Shown in pieces: positions 34,099 through 46,994 of a DNA stretch of 64,000 nucleotides. The notes beneath the pieces were generated by a model. The model did not search any database and was not told where the DNA came from. It worked only from the letters and a program-made list of their open reading frames with translations. How positions within the stretch are numbered: position 1 is the stretch's first letter; each line of letters opens with the position of its first letter. This DNA comes from Dillenia suffruticosa (taxonomy: Eukaryota > Streptophyta > Magnoliopsida > Dilleniales > Dilleniaceae): NCBI GenBank assembly GCA_033439265.1, contig JAVTVX010000024.1, forward strand, positions 186,001 through 250,000. The letters run 5' to 3'. Made by a program: the position numbers and the translations under genes.

Positions 34099-37000
34099 CT
34101 GGGAGGGTTCTGACCACACAAGGTGAAAAAAGGAAATGAGGAAACCAAAAAAAAAGTAGAAAAAAATAGTAGGAAACGAGTAACGGGAGAATAAAAAAAA
34201 AAGAGTAAAAAAAAAAACGGGTGTAAAGTGAAAAAAAAAAGTAAAAAAAAAAATAAAAAAGAAGAAGAAGAAACAAAAAAAAAGTAAAAAAAAAAAAAAA
34301 GAAAAAAAGAAAAAAAGAAGGAAGGGTAAAAGGTGAAAAAAAAAGAAGTAAAAAAAAAACTGAAGGGTAAATGATAAAAAAAAAGAAATAAAAAAAAAAA
34401 GAAGTAACTCAAAAAAAGGAACGGTAGCAAACTATTCCCATCCATGGTGTCAATTCCTCCCACATCCCTCTCCCCACTTGTTTTTTTAAAAAAAAACATT
34501 CGATGGTGTGTACCTGTATATGCACACAGTCTTTTTATTGGAGGGTGTTTTACTAAATTAGACAATCAAAAAGGCCCAAAAAAAGGAAATGACTCGAAAA
34601 AAATCAAATTCCACCAAGAGGCATCAATAGGAGGGGGACTTCCAAAGAGAGTTACAAAAACAGTGAAATCTACAAAAAAAAAAAGTGAAAAAAAAGCGGA
34701 AAGAGGAGAAGAGATAGATTAATAAGGCAAAAAGGGTGAAGAAAAAAAAAACAAAAGTAAAAAATAAAAATTAAAAAATTAAAAAAAGGGAGTAATAGCA
34801 AACCGATAACAGTGGAATAAAAAAATGCGTAGAGAGAAAGAGAGATGAAGAGAGAGAGAGAAGAAAGAATTAGGAAAAAAAATACAAAAGAAAAAGAAGA
34901 AATCCAAAAAAAAAGAAGTGATAAAAAAGAACTGTGGCAAACTAGTAACATGAAAGCCAAAAAAATGGAGTGAAAAAAAGAAGGGTGACAGGTGAAAAAA
35001 AATAAAAAAAATAAAAACCTAAAAAAAGTAAAAAAAAAAAGGAAGAGTGAATGATGAAAAAAAAAAGGAAAAAGGGTAAATTTGTGAAAAAAAAAAGAAG
35101 TAAAAATAGGAACAGTAGCAAATCCGTAATAATGGAACCCAAAAAAAAAGAAAGGTGAAGGTTGAAAAAAAAGAAGAAGAAACCCAAAAAAAGTAAAAAA
35201 AAAAAAAAAGAAAAAAGGGAAAGGTGAAGAATGATCCAAAAACGAATCAAAAAAAGGGACATGCTACATCGGATGGGACACTTGCTACTATTCTCTCTTT
35301 TTTTTCCCCCATTTTTTTGGATTTCTTTTTCTTTTTTTATTTTTTTATTTTTTTATTTTCATCCATTTACCATTTTTTTGCTTTTTTTATTTTTTTTACC
35401 CTTCATCATTCCTTTTTTTTTTTTTTTTACTTTTTTGGGTTTTTTCTTCTTAATTTTTTTTCTACTTTTTTTTTTCACCATTCACCTTTCTTTTTTTTTA
35501 CTTTTTTTTTTTTTTTGGATTCTACTGTTACATTATTGTTCTTTTTTTTTTCGGCCTTCATCATTCCTTTTTTTTTTTTACTTTTTTTTGAGTTTCTTCT
35601 TCTTCTTTTTTTCACCGTTCACCCTTCTTTTTTTTTTCGCTCTTTTTTTTTATTATTTTACTGTTACCAGTTTGCTACTGTCCCTATTTTTTTACTTCTT
35701 TTTTTTCACTAATTTACCCTTTTTTCCTTCTTTTTTTTCATCCTTCAAACTTCCTTCTTTTTTTTTTTTTTTTTTTTTACTTTTTTTGGGTTTCTTTTTC
35801 TTCTTCTTCTTTTTTTTTACTTTTTTTTCATCATTCACCTTTCTTTTTTTTCACTCATTTTTTTTTATTTCTCTATTATCGGTTTGCTGCTATTTATTTT
35901 TTTACTACTTTTTTTGGGTTTCTTCCTTTTTTTTTTACTTTTTTTTCCACCACTCATGGGGAGGGGAGTGGGAGAGAATATCACCTCGGATGGGAACAGT
36001 TGGATACTGTTCCCTCTTTTTTTTTTTTCTTTTTTTTGGGGTTTCTTCTTTTTTTTTGTTACTTTTTTTGGATTTCTTCTTTTTTTTTTCACTATTCAAG
36101 CTTCTTTTTTTTCCCTCATTTTTTTTGAATTCTACTTTTACCAGTTTGTTACTATTTTTTGGTTTTTTCTTTTCTTTTTTACTTTTTTTTCCACCATTTA
36201 CTATATATATATATATCTTATCTTAATTTTAATTTTTCTTAATTTTCTTAATTAAAAATAATGATAATAATAATAATAGGGGGAGTGGAAGGGACTACCA
36301 TTTCGAATGGATCCGTTTGCTACCGTTCCTTTTTTTTTTTTCTTTTTTTGGGGTTTCTTTTCTTTTTTTTTTTTGCTTTTTTTTCACCCTCTATCCTTTT
36401 TTTCACTCTTTTTCTTTTGGGTTCTACAATTACCGATTTGCTATTATTCTTTTTTTTTACTTCTTTTTTTTTGTTTCTTCTTTTTCTTTTTTACTTCTTT
36501 TTTTTTTCCACCCTTTGCCTTTTTTTTTTTTTGCTTCGTTTTTTTTTTACTTCTTTTTTTTCCCACCCTTTTTCCCTTTTTTTTATTACCTTTTTTTTTG
36601 AGTCTCTTCTTCTTCTTCTTTTTCTTTTTTTTTTAAAATAATTTACTTCTTTTTTTTTCCCATTCTTCATCCTTCTTTTTTTTACTATTTTTTTGGGTTC
36701 TATTGCTACCGATTTGCTACTATTCCTTCTTTTTTTATTTCTTCTTTTTCTTCTTACTACTTTTTTAACACTTCACATTTTTTTCCTTATTAATCTATCT
36801 TTTCTCCTCTCTCCGCTTTTTTTCACTTATTTTTTGTGAATTTTATTATTTTCACAACTTTCTTTGGAAGTACTTCCTCTTCTTGATGCCATTTAGTACA
36901 ACTTGGTTTTTTCAAATCATTTCCTTTTTTTTGGACTATTTTTTGTTGTCTAATTTACTAAAATATTATTCGATAAAAAAAAAACTCTGCGCACATACCG

Positions 37001-37432
37001 TTACACACCATATTTTTTTAAAAAAAACACCAAGTGGGGAAGGGGAGGGGTAGGTGGAAGGAATAGCTAACTTGGAGGGAAACAGTTTGATACTGTTCTA
37101 TTTTTTGGAGATTTTTCTTTTTACTTCTTTTTTTTCACCCTTTATCCTTCATTTTTTTACTTCTTTTTTTTTCATCTTTCACTCTTTTTTTTAAAAAATT
37201 TTTTTGAGTTTATTCTTCTTTTTTATTTCTTTTTTTTACCCTTCACCTTTTTTTCACTCTTTATTTTTTGGGTTTCCCTGTTACTGGTTCCTACTATTCT
37301 TTTTTTTTACTATTTTTTATTATTTATTATTTTTTTATCCATCATTATTTTTTTAATAATTATAGCACGCTTAAAAAAAAAAAAAAAAAATCTGAACCAA
37401 CGTCGCAGCTTGTGCGGTGAGAACTCTCCTAG
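34099..37432. mobile_element. Giant foldback element, homopurine/homopyrimidine arms
   Basis: The terminal inverted repeats are CTGGGAGGGTTCTGACC at 34099 and, from the right end on the - strand, CTAGGAGAGTTCTCACC at 37432; they match at 20 of 24 positions. Both ends abut TA (34097-34098 and 37433-37434). The left third of the + strand is A/G with long A-runs; from about 35290 it is T/C with long T-runs. The block 34430-34725 is the inverted counterpart of 36790-37090, including 'attaatctatctcttctcc' and a segment ending 'acaagtggggagaggg'. No transposase is visible. The frames of up to 331 Phe/Leu-rich residues are translated T-runs. I do not recognise a named family. Confidence 0.7.
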
Positions 37433-39416
37433 TAATAGGAAAAAAGAAAGATGGAGGAGACCGTAGACGCAAACGTGTCACTTGTGCAATTTAATGCTTT
37501 TGGAGCTCCGAAGTTATCCTGGTCACTTGCCTCCCCTGGCCCTGCCTAACAAAACCAAAAACGAAGTCAAAAAGTTAAACGCAATGCCAGGTAACGTACT
37601 TGCTCATCAAAACCAGGCCTGCACAGCAGTCCTACGTAGAGGTGTTATGACACCCGGATCGAGCTCGGGTATCATTAACATCCCTGGTCCTATGTGGTTT
37701 CATTTTATTTATTTATATATTTATAATTTTCTTAAATAATACCCCAAAAAAAATGTAAACAAAGGTTCCAGAGTTTGGCGGGGCATCAAATGCCGTTGAA
37801 ATGATCCAATGCTATATTAGTTAAAAGTGTTGCCTAAAAATCTTGATTCAATTTCTTAATTTAATTTTATTTTATTAGTAATTGTTATTTATTAAAAAAA
37901 TATAGAATTATGAGTATAAATCAAAAAAAATTTTTAAAATTTAAATTTATTTTAACTTTTAAATTTTAAAAATTTTTTATTATTTAGTTTAGGTTGAATG
38001 AACCCAAAATATGGTGGAAATCTCGATCCGAGTACATGTTGATATTGGGAAAGGACAAAAAGGGATCGACTTCGATTTCCGTCGCGCATTATAAGATTGG
38101 GCGAGCAATAATATTCACCGACAGCGACGATGATAAATAAATAAATAAATAATAATTGGTCATGCTCTCATGGGCCAATTACTATGCTTTGCTCCCCGAG
38201 TAGTGCTGTTGCTGCCCTTTTAAATAAACGCTTTGGAAATGAGGGTCTTGAAATCCCTCTCTCTCTCTCTCTGCAAAGCAAAAGCATAAGCAAGCATGAT
38301 GATTTTCCCACTTCAATCACCGTGGGACCTAATTGCCATTAGAACAAAAAAAAAAAAAATTATATATAGTTACAAACATGTCAATTGTAGGCGCATATAT
38401 ATAGAAATTATACTGGAAAATAGAAATGGTGATGACTGGTGAGGGATCATGACAGTGTCACTTCCACATGGGGTTCGGGCTTAGTTGTAATTTACACCAA
38501 CACCATCCTCTTATTTATTTATTTATAACTCTGACCGGACAGGACTGGACTGGACTGGACTGGACGTGCTTCGGGACTCCCAAGTTGTGAACGCCGTGTG
38601 CGTACGTGTCTACTTCGATTCAAAATTTGGCATTATTTATTAATAAAAAAAAATTAAATACAAATTAACATATGGTATAACGCCAGGTCAGCGGCCCTAC
38701 TAGAAGCTGCGTGGAGGTCAATCCTTGTGGACCTTGAAATGAAAAGTAATATTTTATCACATAGAAATTGAGAATCACGCAGGGGTGTGTTTGGACGAAT
38801 AAATAAAGCTGTTAATATGGATATCTAACAACATTTAGTTGAAACACCCACCAAATAATTTTGTGTCCAGGCAGCACATGCAAGAGCATTTGAACTTATT
38901 TGAAACATATTCCTGAATATTTATTTAACTAAAATAATATATAATACACATGTTATAAGTATGATCAATGATGTCAAATCTGAAGATCAACTAGATATTT
39001 GTAGAGGAATATAATGACTTTTTATTCATAGAGGTCTATCTCTTAATCTCGCAGAAAATACCAAATTGTCTAAACGGAAGTTTCTTTCTTTCTTTTTTCC
39101 TTTTTTTTTTTTGGGGGGGGGGGGGGTTGGATACAGAAGGAGCTTCCAAATCCTTGGAAAAAAAAAAATTTTCGGAAACTCATGTTTCAACAAACAAATA
39201 TTGGATGCTGCCGGTCACTGAAATGTGTAGCAGCAGCAGTCTAATAATAAAAACTTAATCAACAATCTTGACAAACCTGGGATAATAATCACATCACTGT
39301 TCACACACCCACCCCCCCACACACACCCCCACCTGTACCTTGGAATGAATTCAGGGGACCACATAATAGCCACCCAAATTATCCACTACGTAGGTACCTT
39401 AATGAAGCGAATTATA
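37433..39416. other. Intergenic region downstream of the ERF gene
   Basis: No gene is supported. It contains AT-rich DNA, a short (CTGGA)n run at about 38545-38563, a (TC)n run near 38259-38272 and a run of 14 G at 39113-39126. The last few hundred bases should include the ERF 3' UTR. The 85-residue frame at 37482 has no recognisable features. Confidence 0.45.
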
Positions 39417-40984
39417 TTACTCCCTTGCGCCCTTCCCATGCTTCGGATGAGTACGATTGTTCGAAGAGGAACTCCCAAACTGTGAGGGAAACCTTACAAG
39501 CTCTTGTTGTTGTGGTTGTTGCTGAGACTCCGACGACATGGATGGTGAGGACTGTGAGCCAAAAGATTCTTGACGATAAAGATTTGGAGCGAAATAGGAA
39601 AAATCAGGATCACTGCTGGAGAGAAGTTGTGCGTATTGCATGTAGTCATTGTAGGACGCAGTGTAATCCTGTGATTGCAAGAACTGTTGATAGCTCGAAG
39701 GATGGGCAATTGACTGATGATCCGCTGCTGGAAAGACTTGTTGGGACGGGGCAATATTATTGCTCGCGTATGTGTTTGTGTACTCATGTGAATAATTAGA
39801 ACTTGGCAAGTAGCTCAACTCAGTGGTCTTCCCTTGAACCCGTTCCGGGAAATTAAGCTTGGCTTTGGTGCCTTTGAACTTGAGAGCGGCTTCATCATAA
39901 GCAATGGCTGCATCCTCGGCAGTCTCAAACGTGCCGAGCCAGACTCTAGCAGCTTTCCTAGGGTCCCGTATTTCAGCGGCCCATTTCCCCCATGGCCTTT
40001 GTCTAACTCCTCTATAGTGTCTTCTCCTTCCATTCCCTTCAAAACAATGAACACAATCATTCCAATTGCTGCCAACAAATCTTTTAAAATGCATGCCCTT
40101 CCTACAGTGATAGTTTCCCATTCCTCATAACATTTATGGCTTGCAAGATTTTTTGTTGTTTTATATAAATGTACTATCTAAATTTTTCATACTGTTGGTG
40201 TTCCAGATTCGGGTTGCATGGGCATCCCACTTCTTGACATGTGCCCAAGGGTGTGGTTTGCACATCTAGCAGCTCCATGAATTTATGAGCTAAAATAAGC
40301 ATAATAAAAGGTCTTTTCAATGCCCAATTATCTGATTTTCTTAAGACTAAATGCTATCTATGAGGGCCATGTGCTCTCATTGTACATGAGAAGTCATTGG
40401 GTCAACCCATTCTTGCTCTCTTCAATTAATTAAAAAAAATGATTAAATAACCCTTTCTGGCTCTCATTGTACATTTACGCTCCCCCCCAAACAAATAGTT
40501 TTTTCTTTGTTAAAAATGATACAAGAATGTTAATATGCACAATGTGCGTGTGCGTGGGGACAGAAGGGAGAAAGAAAGAAGTTCATACGCCATGTGGCTG
40601 TATGGATTTAATCACATGAGCTAAATGCGACATTGCTGAAGCAAATATGAGTTCCCTAGTCTTTTAACAACTGGTAAGAGGAATGGGGAAGTTTTCTCCC
40701 AGAGCTAACAGGAATAACAAATTTGAGAGCAAATACCACACCGTAGAGTGGATTTGACAGTGTAAAAAATGCTAAAGTAGGCTGAAAGAGAATTGGTTCC
40801 CAAAAGACAAGAAGAATAAATGATTGAAGGAATCGTATTGAGATGGTGACTCTTAAATAAACTACACCTTTGTACAATAATATTATTGAGTAACATACTC
40901 AATTACAAAGAAAAAAGCAAAAATTTGATGCTTTTAAGTTTTGTTGAAGGTAATTAAGGAGCCAGATTTTTTACATTCAATAGA

Positions 40985-41020
<36 letters not shown>

Positions 41021-41731
41021 AAAGTGACAATCTGTACTCATCCCCCCCCCGGTCAAAAAAAAGAAAAGGTTAAAATAAAAACATGTAATGTTTGGTCGAG
41101 TTAGTGAGTTGTATACGGAAAGGTCACATACAATGAACTTATGAGGTGGTAAGTGAAGAAAACATGCGGTTCAAGGCTTTCCTTTTTTATCGATCGTGAT
41201 CCTTATCCCCTAAAATAAAATCCCCTTTCACATCTTAGTAAGTCTAGTCTCTCTCTCTCTCTTGCGAATGGAAACACCATAAGCTTAATAACCCAAGCAA
41301 CGTTAATCCATTTCTGTCCCATCCCGTCCCATCCTTCTTTAACTGAAGCAATAATATTTAGATCATATTATTTGACATTTTAGACTCTAGTGGTGCACCA
41401 AACAAACAAAACCTGGACGTCGCCAGAACACGCGCGCACACACAGTCGACGGTAAGTAGAAAACCCGGCATCAACAGGGCCCTATTAATTAAGACTTAGA
41501 AAATTCTTGGGAATTTAATTAAATAATAAAAATAGTGTATCATATTTTTTGGGGTGGGGACTGGGGTGTACCTTGATCTTGAACGGTTGTGTCAGACGGG
41601 TCGGGTTCATCCCCGGAGGAAGAGTGCACAGGATGTTGATGTGGTGCAGAGGCGGTAGTGCTAGTACCACTAGGACTAGTGGTCGTAGGGTTGCTTATGG
41701 TTCCCATAACTTGGGTGAGAACGGAAACCAT
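39417..41731 (-). CDS. AP2/ERF transcription factor, group X (ERF113/RAP2.6L type)
   Basis: Two exons join in frame: 41731-41572 and 40036-39417 (TAA at 39419-39417), giving 259 codons. The intron (41571-40037, GT..AG) lies just before the DNA-binding domain, as in group X ERFs. The first in-frame ATG begins [10 protein letters not shown], close to the start of Arabidopsis RAP2.6L. The AP2 domain spans about residues 60-118: [39 protein letters not shown], then [12 protein letters not shown]. It has the Ala and Asp of the ERF subgroup that reads GCC-box DNA. The tail is rich in Ser, Gln and Tyr, with [19 protein letters not shown] as the conserved C-terminal motif, and ends ARE. The frame stays open upstream to a GTG at 41857 that would add DRRHGKRPLPPW and about 30 more residues. 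It acts in the nucleus, and relatives respond to wounding and stress hormones. Confidence 0.88.
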
Positions 41732-41893
41732 GGCGTTGAAGTCCTTTCCGGCCCGCGCCGATGAGTAATCCCCACTTGCACCTCCACCCCCATCTTCCCC
41801 CTCCTTCGGCGGTGCTTCCCAAGGAGGAAGTGGCCTCTTTCCATGCCTTCGATCCACCTTCTCTCTCTCTCTCTCTCCCCCCCCCCCCCTTCA
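41732..41893 (-). other. Possible N-terminal extension of the ERF, lacking ATG
   Basis: This continues the ERF exon 1 frame: GTG at 41857, then DRRHGKRPLPPWEAPPKEGE, a Gly-rich stretch, and DYSSARAGKDFNA before MVSVL. A TGA in frame lies at 41893-41891, and a (GA)n run and 13 G separate it from the GTG. As I recall, related ERF110/ERF113-like proteins begin M-(D/K)-(K/R)-R-H-G-K-R-P-L, so the coding bias and match suggest translated sequence whose ATG became GTG. Confidence 0.5.
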
Positions 41894-44800
41894 ATAATAA
41901 TTAGGAGAAGAGTATTTCTTTACCTACTTTTACGAGTGCTCTCGGACAAGAGAATTCTTGAGATCTTTTTTAGTTTTGTCTATGAAGAAGATCTGATGGG
42001 AGAACTGGTGCGATCGTGGTCTGTGGGCTTGGGGAGGGCGTCTCGATTTTCTTTCGATAACACCAAAAGAGCGCATAGGGTTTCTTCTATTGATTGGTTT
42101 TGCTTTGCTTTGCTGTTTTTATTTTATCTTTCCTTTTCCAAATTCTTTTCCTTTTTTTTTTTTCCTTGGGTTATTGCGTTTGATAATAATCTATGGGCTT
42201 TTTTATATAAAAAACCTAAATATGCTTAATATTTTATATTTAAGAATTTAATAAATTATATTAGAGATGTGAGGAATCTATAATATATATTAACAAAGAA
42301 AAACGCAGGATCAATTCTCAATTTTTGTGGGGCTTTTTTTTCAGAACAAAATTATTGTTGTTATTTTAAAGCTAAAATAAACTAAAGAGGAAGACATTTT
42401 GACATCCTCTCTCTCTCTCAATGGTATCTATTTGGAACCCCAATTTGAAAGACTAATAATATTTATATTTTTTTTACATGAAATTACATGTTCACACATC
42501 GCGTGTGGCATGATCCACGGTGATTGAGAACGTGAATTGTGAGGATTTTGGTGTCCTTCGGCCGGTGCTTATTGAATGAATAAGAATCAAATTAACTTCA
42601 TTTAAGAATTTTTTTTAATAAAAATTAAAATAATTTTGGATATTTAGAATATTTTATTCGATCCTATCAAAAGGGTCATTGATTCCTCGTGAGAACTAAT
42701 GATTCTCTGTGTAATCTCGGGAATATTAGAAAGACGTCAGTAAATTGTGAATCTTGATTATTAATTATAATTGATCACAAATGGAAATATTTAATTTATT
42801 GCAATCAAGATAATTACAGAATTTTATTTAAAAGGTAATAAGGATAATTTTTTCCATAAAAACTTAACAAAAGTTGAGAATTTAGAAAGGGTGAAAATTG
42901 ATAATAAATTAATTATTAGATAATATCCTTTAAGAAAGAAAGCTTCTTCAACTGGTTGAATGGTCTCCATATATAATATTGTTGAAATCATGCTGCCTTC
43001 TCTTGGATGCGGACTACAACAACACACGGTGAGTTCAAAATTGTTTAGAAAAATGCTGCCAAAGAGAATTTTGGTAATGGTGGGTCGATCATTTTTGTAT
43101 AGGGTTGGGGTCAAAACTATTGATCCTTTCACCAAAGCTGAAACTACTTTTTAACAAATTCTGTCTGTGCGGAAACCCCATGAAAATGAATGTTAATTTG
43201 TTCCCCTATTTTCAAACTAATGCATTCCACCGATAAACAATTACGATATATATATATATATATATATATATGCATCAAATTATTTTAAATTGAATAATCA
43301 GATATTTTATTTTTTTAATTAAAATTTTTAAATTTGACTTTTAGAAATGACAAAAAAAATTTAAAAGAGTCAATTCCTAAAATGTATTCATAATACTAAA
43401 ATCAAATTAATCAGATAAAATTTAGATACCGATAATAAAAATAAAAAAATAAAAAAATTACTACACATGCATCCGCATGCCATAACAAAATTGTTTCCAA
43501 TTCCCTTTTTTTTTTAATTTCCAAAAATTCTCATGAAACTAATTGTTATGAGCTTGTTTTATGTATTGGATAATAACTTCTACATATAATAAATTGATAT
43601 TTAAACTAAAAAAACAGTAAAATAAATTCTCCTGTCCTAACCAAAACTCTTTCTCTATTTCCACTCTTTTTTTAATAAGCTGAAAAAATTGGTTTCTTGC
43701 CGGTCGCACATTCAACAAAGTCTCCTCCTTTGACTATTTCTTTATTTTAAAATCATCATTTTGATTTTTTTTTTAATTTCTTTGAGTCAATTATATCCAC
43801 ATCTGGCCGATTTCATTCGATTAAATTACAATATTTTTGTCCCCAGAAAATATTGTATTTTACAAGTTTCTCTTTCGAATTCCTATCAAAAATAATTTCA
43901 TGTATATTTCAAATATTAATTTTGTTTATAACTTTTTTAATTCGTATGTTTATATCTACTAATAAAGAGAATAGGGTTTAATAATAATATAAAATATATC
44001 AGCATTTTAATTTGTATAATGCTCTTAAAAAATAATTTTTTTTTAATAAAATAAAAGGGTAAAATAAATTTTAAATATCTGAATGACAATTAACAACTTG
44101 AAAAAAAAAACAGAAAACAAACAATAATTTCTCCATAACTACCCATATTTTCTGTATTTCATATTTTTCTCTCAAACTTTTTTTAATTCTCTTTTCTTTC
44201 TCATAAACTATTTTTCATTAAAATTATTTTAATGTTTTACCCAATAATTCACATCTATGATACGCCGTGTGGAAATAATAATCTCCTACGGGAAAAACGT
44301 CTTATGTGGAGACCGTCCCTAATGCTTGCCTACGATACAACCCGAAATCATGTGCAGCCTTGTCGCCTAGTCTGTCTAGGTCTAAAAGATGGTGTGTGTG
44401 TGTGTGTGTGTGTGTGTATAATGACTAGGTCCGAATAGCGGGTCATTATTCGAAGTGAAGTGGTCATAAATTCTAGGAACAAAACAAATAGGGCTAAATG
44501 ATCAAGGCTCGGGTCGATCAAATATTCGTTTCTTTTTCACATTTTTACCTAGGATATTTCCTCACAAATACCCTTTTGTGTTGGGGATAGAAGGATTTTT
44601 GTTGATCCACATGCGGAAAGACAGATGCATGAATGTCCGCGTGAAATGAATTTGTGGAGCCTGCCGAACCCGCTGAAAAAAAAAAAAGAATAAGAATATA
44701 TTCATGCGTGTGAGTGTGTAGGAGGATGTAATGATGGAGACGGTAGAGGAAAGGATTGGTACAGTACAAATACAAATCACATCCACACCGTCAATCTTCT

Positions 44801-46477
44801 TCAGTGAATTGTCTGCATCCAAATTTTATTATTATATAGAAATAGGAATCCATGTGATGGTATCATGGCAAATTTCGTAGTTGCACATGCATGCCAACTT
44901 CAGCTTTAACTTCGGCTTGTAGTTTTAAGTGCCTATTGCAAGTATGGAGGGAGCCAACCCCCGGAATAGTTTGTATATAAATTAATTCTAATGAATACAA
45001 TCCCAAAAAGAAATTCAAGCAATATAATTCAGAGATAATAAAGAGAAACTGCTCCATCCTAAGAGTTACTTTAATTTTTCTTCTTTATAATGTAAAATTT
45101 TTAATTATTATTTTTTAAAAATTCATATCTATATATACACTTCATTATATATATATATTTGAAAATCAAATTATAAGCCAAGGAGGACTATGGTCACCGC
45201 AACAACACAAGATAGTGATCCTTTGACCCATAACTCTTTTTTTGTTTTCGTTTTGAATTAATTTAATTTGAATATTATAACGTTCATTTTTAAGTGTTAA
45301 TTTTTTAAAATTTTTTTTATCATTTTTAAATCTTTTAACTTAAAACCTTTGATCGGAAAGATATAATACTTTTAACTACTTGATTTGAAAAAAATTAGTT
45401 TGGACCCGATAACGTTTTGTCTTCATTCAATGTTTCAAAATTTCAACTTAAAGAATCTTGAGGGTGGTTCACCATCGCCGACATCAGATCAGACATCACA
45501 TGCAAAAGTCTTCGCGGTGATGTGTGAAAGTCGGATGCATAGCCATACAATACAAATTGTCCCCTAGTCAAAGTCAAAGCTCTCGCCGTTTACAATCAGA
45601 TCATTTGACTCAGCATCTTGTCCATTTTAACTCTCCGCCCCACCATTTTCCTCTTCATTAAAATAATTTATACATTTGTGCTCTCTCTCTCTCTCTCCAA
45701 TTTAGATGATCTTTATCTGTATGGTAGACACTCGGTCAAATACAAAGCAGTTTCATAGAGGCAAAAGACGGGGGCAATTAACCAAAACCATGATCAAGCT
45801 TGAGCAAACCCCCAACCTTGTCGAGCCTTCTTGGTCGGAAATGATAGCATATGAAATTTAGAAAGGAATGTTATTTAGGGAGAGCTAGACTAGAAGAACT
45901 TGAATAAGGGAAAAGGGGACACCATTTGAAGCTTTTTATTTCTTGTTGTTGCTTGTACACATACGAACCACCTCAAGCTATATATAGCCTTCATTGGAGG
46001 TGGAGGAAGGTTCTGGACTTTCATTACATGTGGTCTTAATTCATCATTCTAGATTCTTCTACTAGACTTACATTACATGTGGTTTAATTTACCTTACTAG
46101 ATTCTTTTACAAATATTATCTACAATATTTATTTTTTAGAATTTTTTACGATACATCATATTTTTATCAATTTTTAAAATATTTTAGAAAACTATATTCT
46201 ATTATTTTCTAAAAGTTTCTAGAAAAATGCGTCATTTTCTAATAGTAAGAAATTCTCGAAATTCCAACACTGGGCACCTAAAAGCAATAACAAATACACC
46301 TAATTCAAGTTCAGGTTCACTTGGACAGAAGAACAAAGAAGGTTAAATGATGGCATTCATCCTATAAAATTTCAAAATGAGCAGCACAGCATTGGGTAGC
46401 ATCTAGAAGTAGGACAGACGCATAAAAAGGAAAGACAACAAGATCCACCAACCGAACAGATCTGCGGATAGTAGTAC
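41894..46477. other. Upstream and intergenic region of the ERF gene
   Basis: About 4.6 kb without a supported gene. The first 300 bases should include the ERF leader and promoter, with TC-rich DNA at 41860-41876. Simple repeats are (TA)n at 43246-43272 and (GT)n at 44392-44418. A stretch at about 45880-46269 looks like a decayed LTR on the - strand (TGTTGG start at 46269, followed by purine-poor AT-rich DNA and 'agctatatatagc'), but its other end cannot be placed. The small frames in this stretch look random. Confidence 0.4.
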
Positions 46478-46994
46478 TGTTAGAATGCATGATAAATCTG
46501 ATATATATTACTAATAGAAAAATTAAATCAAAATAAATTGAAAACGAAAAATAAAATTTAAAATTATCTCTAAACATACTTTTCTTCTTTACCACCGACA
46601 ATTGCAAAACCATCAAAATAATCATTAAGACTTATATAATTCTTCTAAACCTACGATTTCACTTAATAGATAACGTAGAGTCATAAAATTTGGATTTAAA
46701 AACTCAATATATTAGGAAAGACTTTATATAGGTATTCAACCATAAAAAAACATTAAAACCATATAATTATCATTTTAAATTATTACCGGATATTATAGAA
46801 AAACAAATAAATATTCAAAACATAAAACAAGATTAATTGTGTGGAGTTTTGAATCGACTAACAAAATCTGGTCAAATGAAACCCAATTCAAAATCCTTCT
46901 ATTTTTTATCACATTTGAATTTTTTCGGTTATATTTTTTTTATTAATTTGATTTTTGAATGAATTGATTCATTTGAATTTAAAAATTCCCAACA
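46478..46994 (-). repeat. Copia 3' LTR
   Basis: A direct copy of 51949-52465. Shared blocks include 'aaattgaaaacgaaaa'-like and 'gaattgattcatttgaatt' text. The two LTRs differ by many substitutions, so the insertion is old. A purine-rich 'gggtcaaatgagagaa' on the - strand just outside it is the likely polypurine tract. Confidence 0.88.

Noticed and set aside
35231-36226. 331-residue open frame
   Set aside because: Almost all Phe, Leu and Ser from T-runs of the foldback element; no domain, and neighbouring frames are similarly open.
37404-37432. Helitron-like 3' end (hairpin cgca..tgcg then CTAG)
   Set aside because: The same bases are the right terminal inverted repeat of the foldback element and pair with 34099-34122, which explains them better.
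45880-46269. Possible solo LTR
   Set aside because: Only one end (TGTTGG on the - strand at 46269) is visible; no second end or target duplication could be found.
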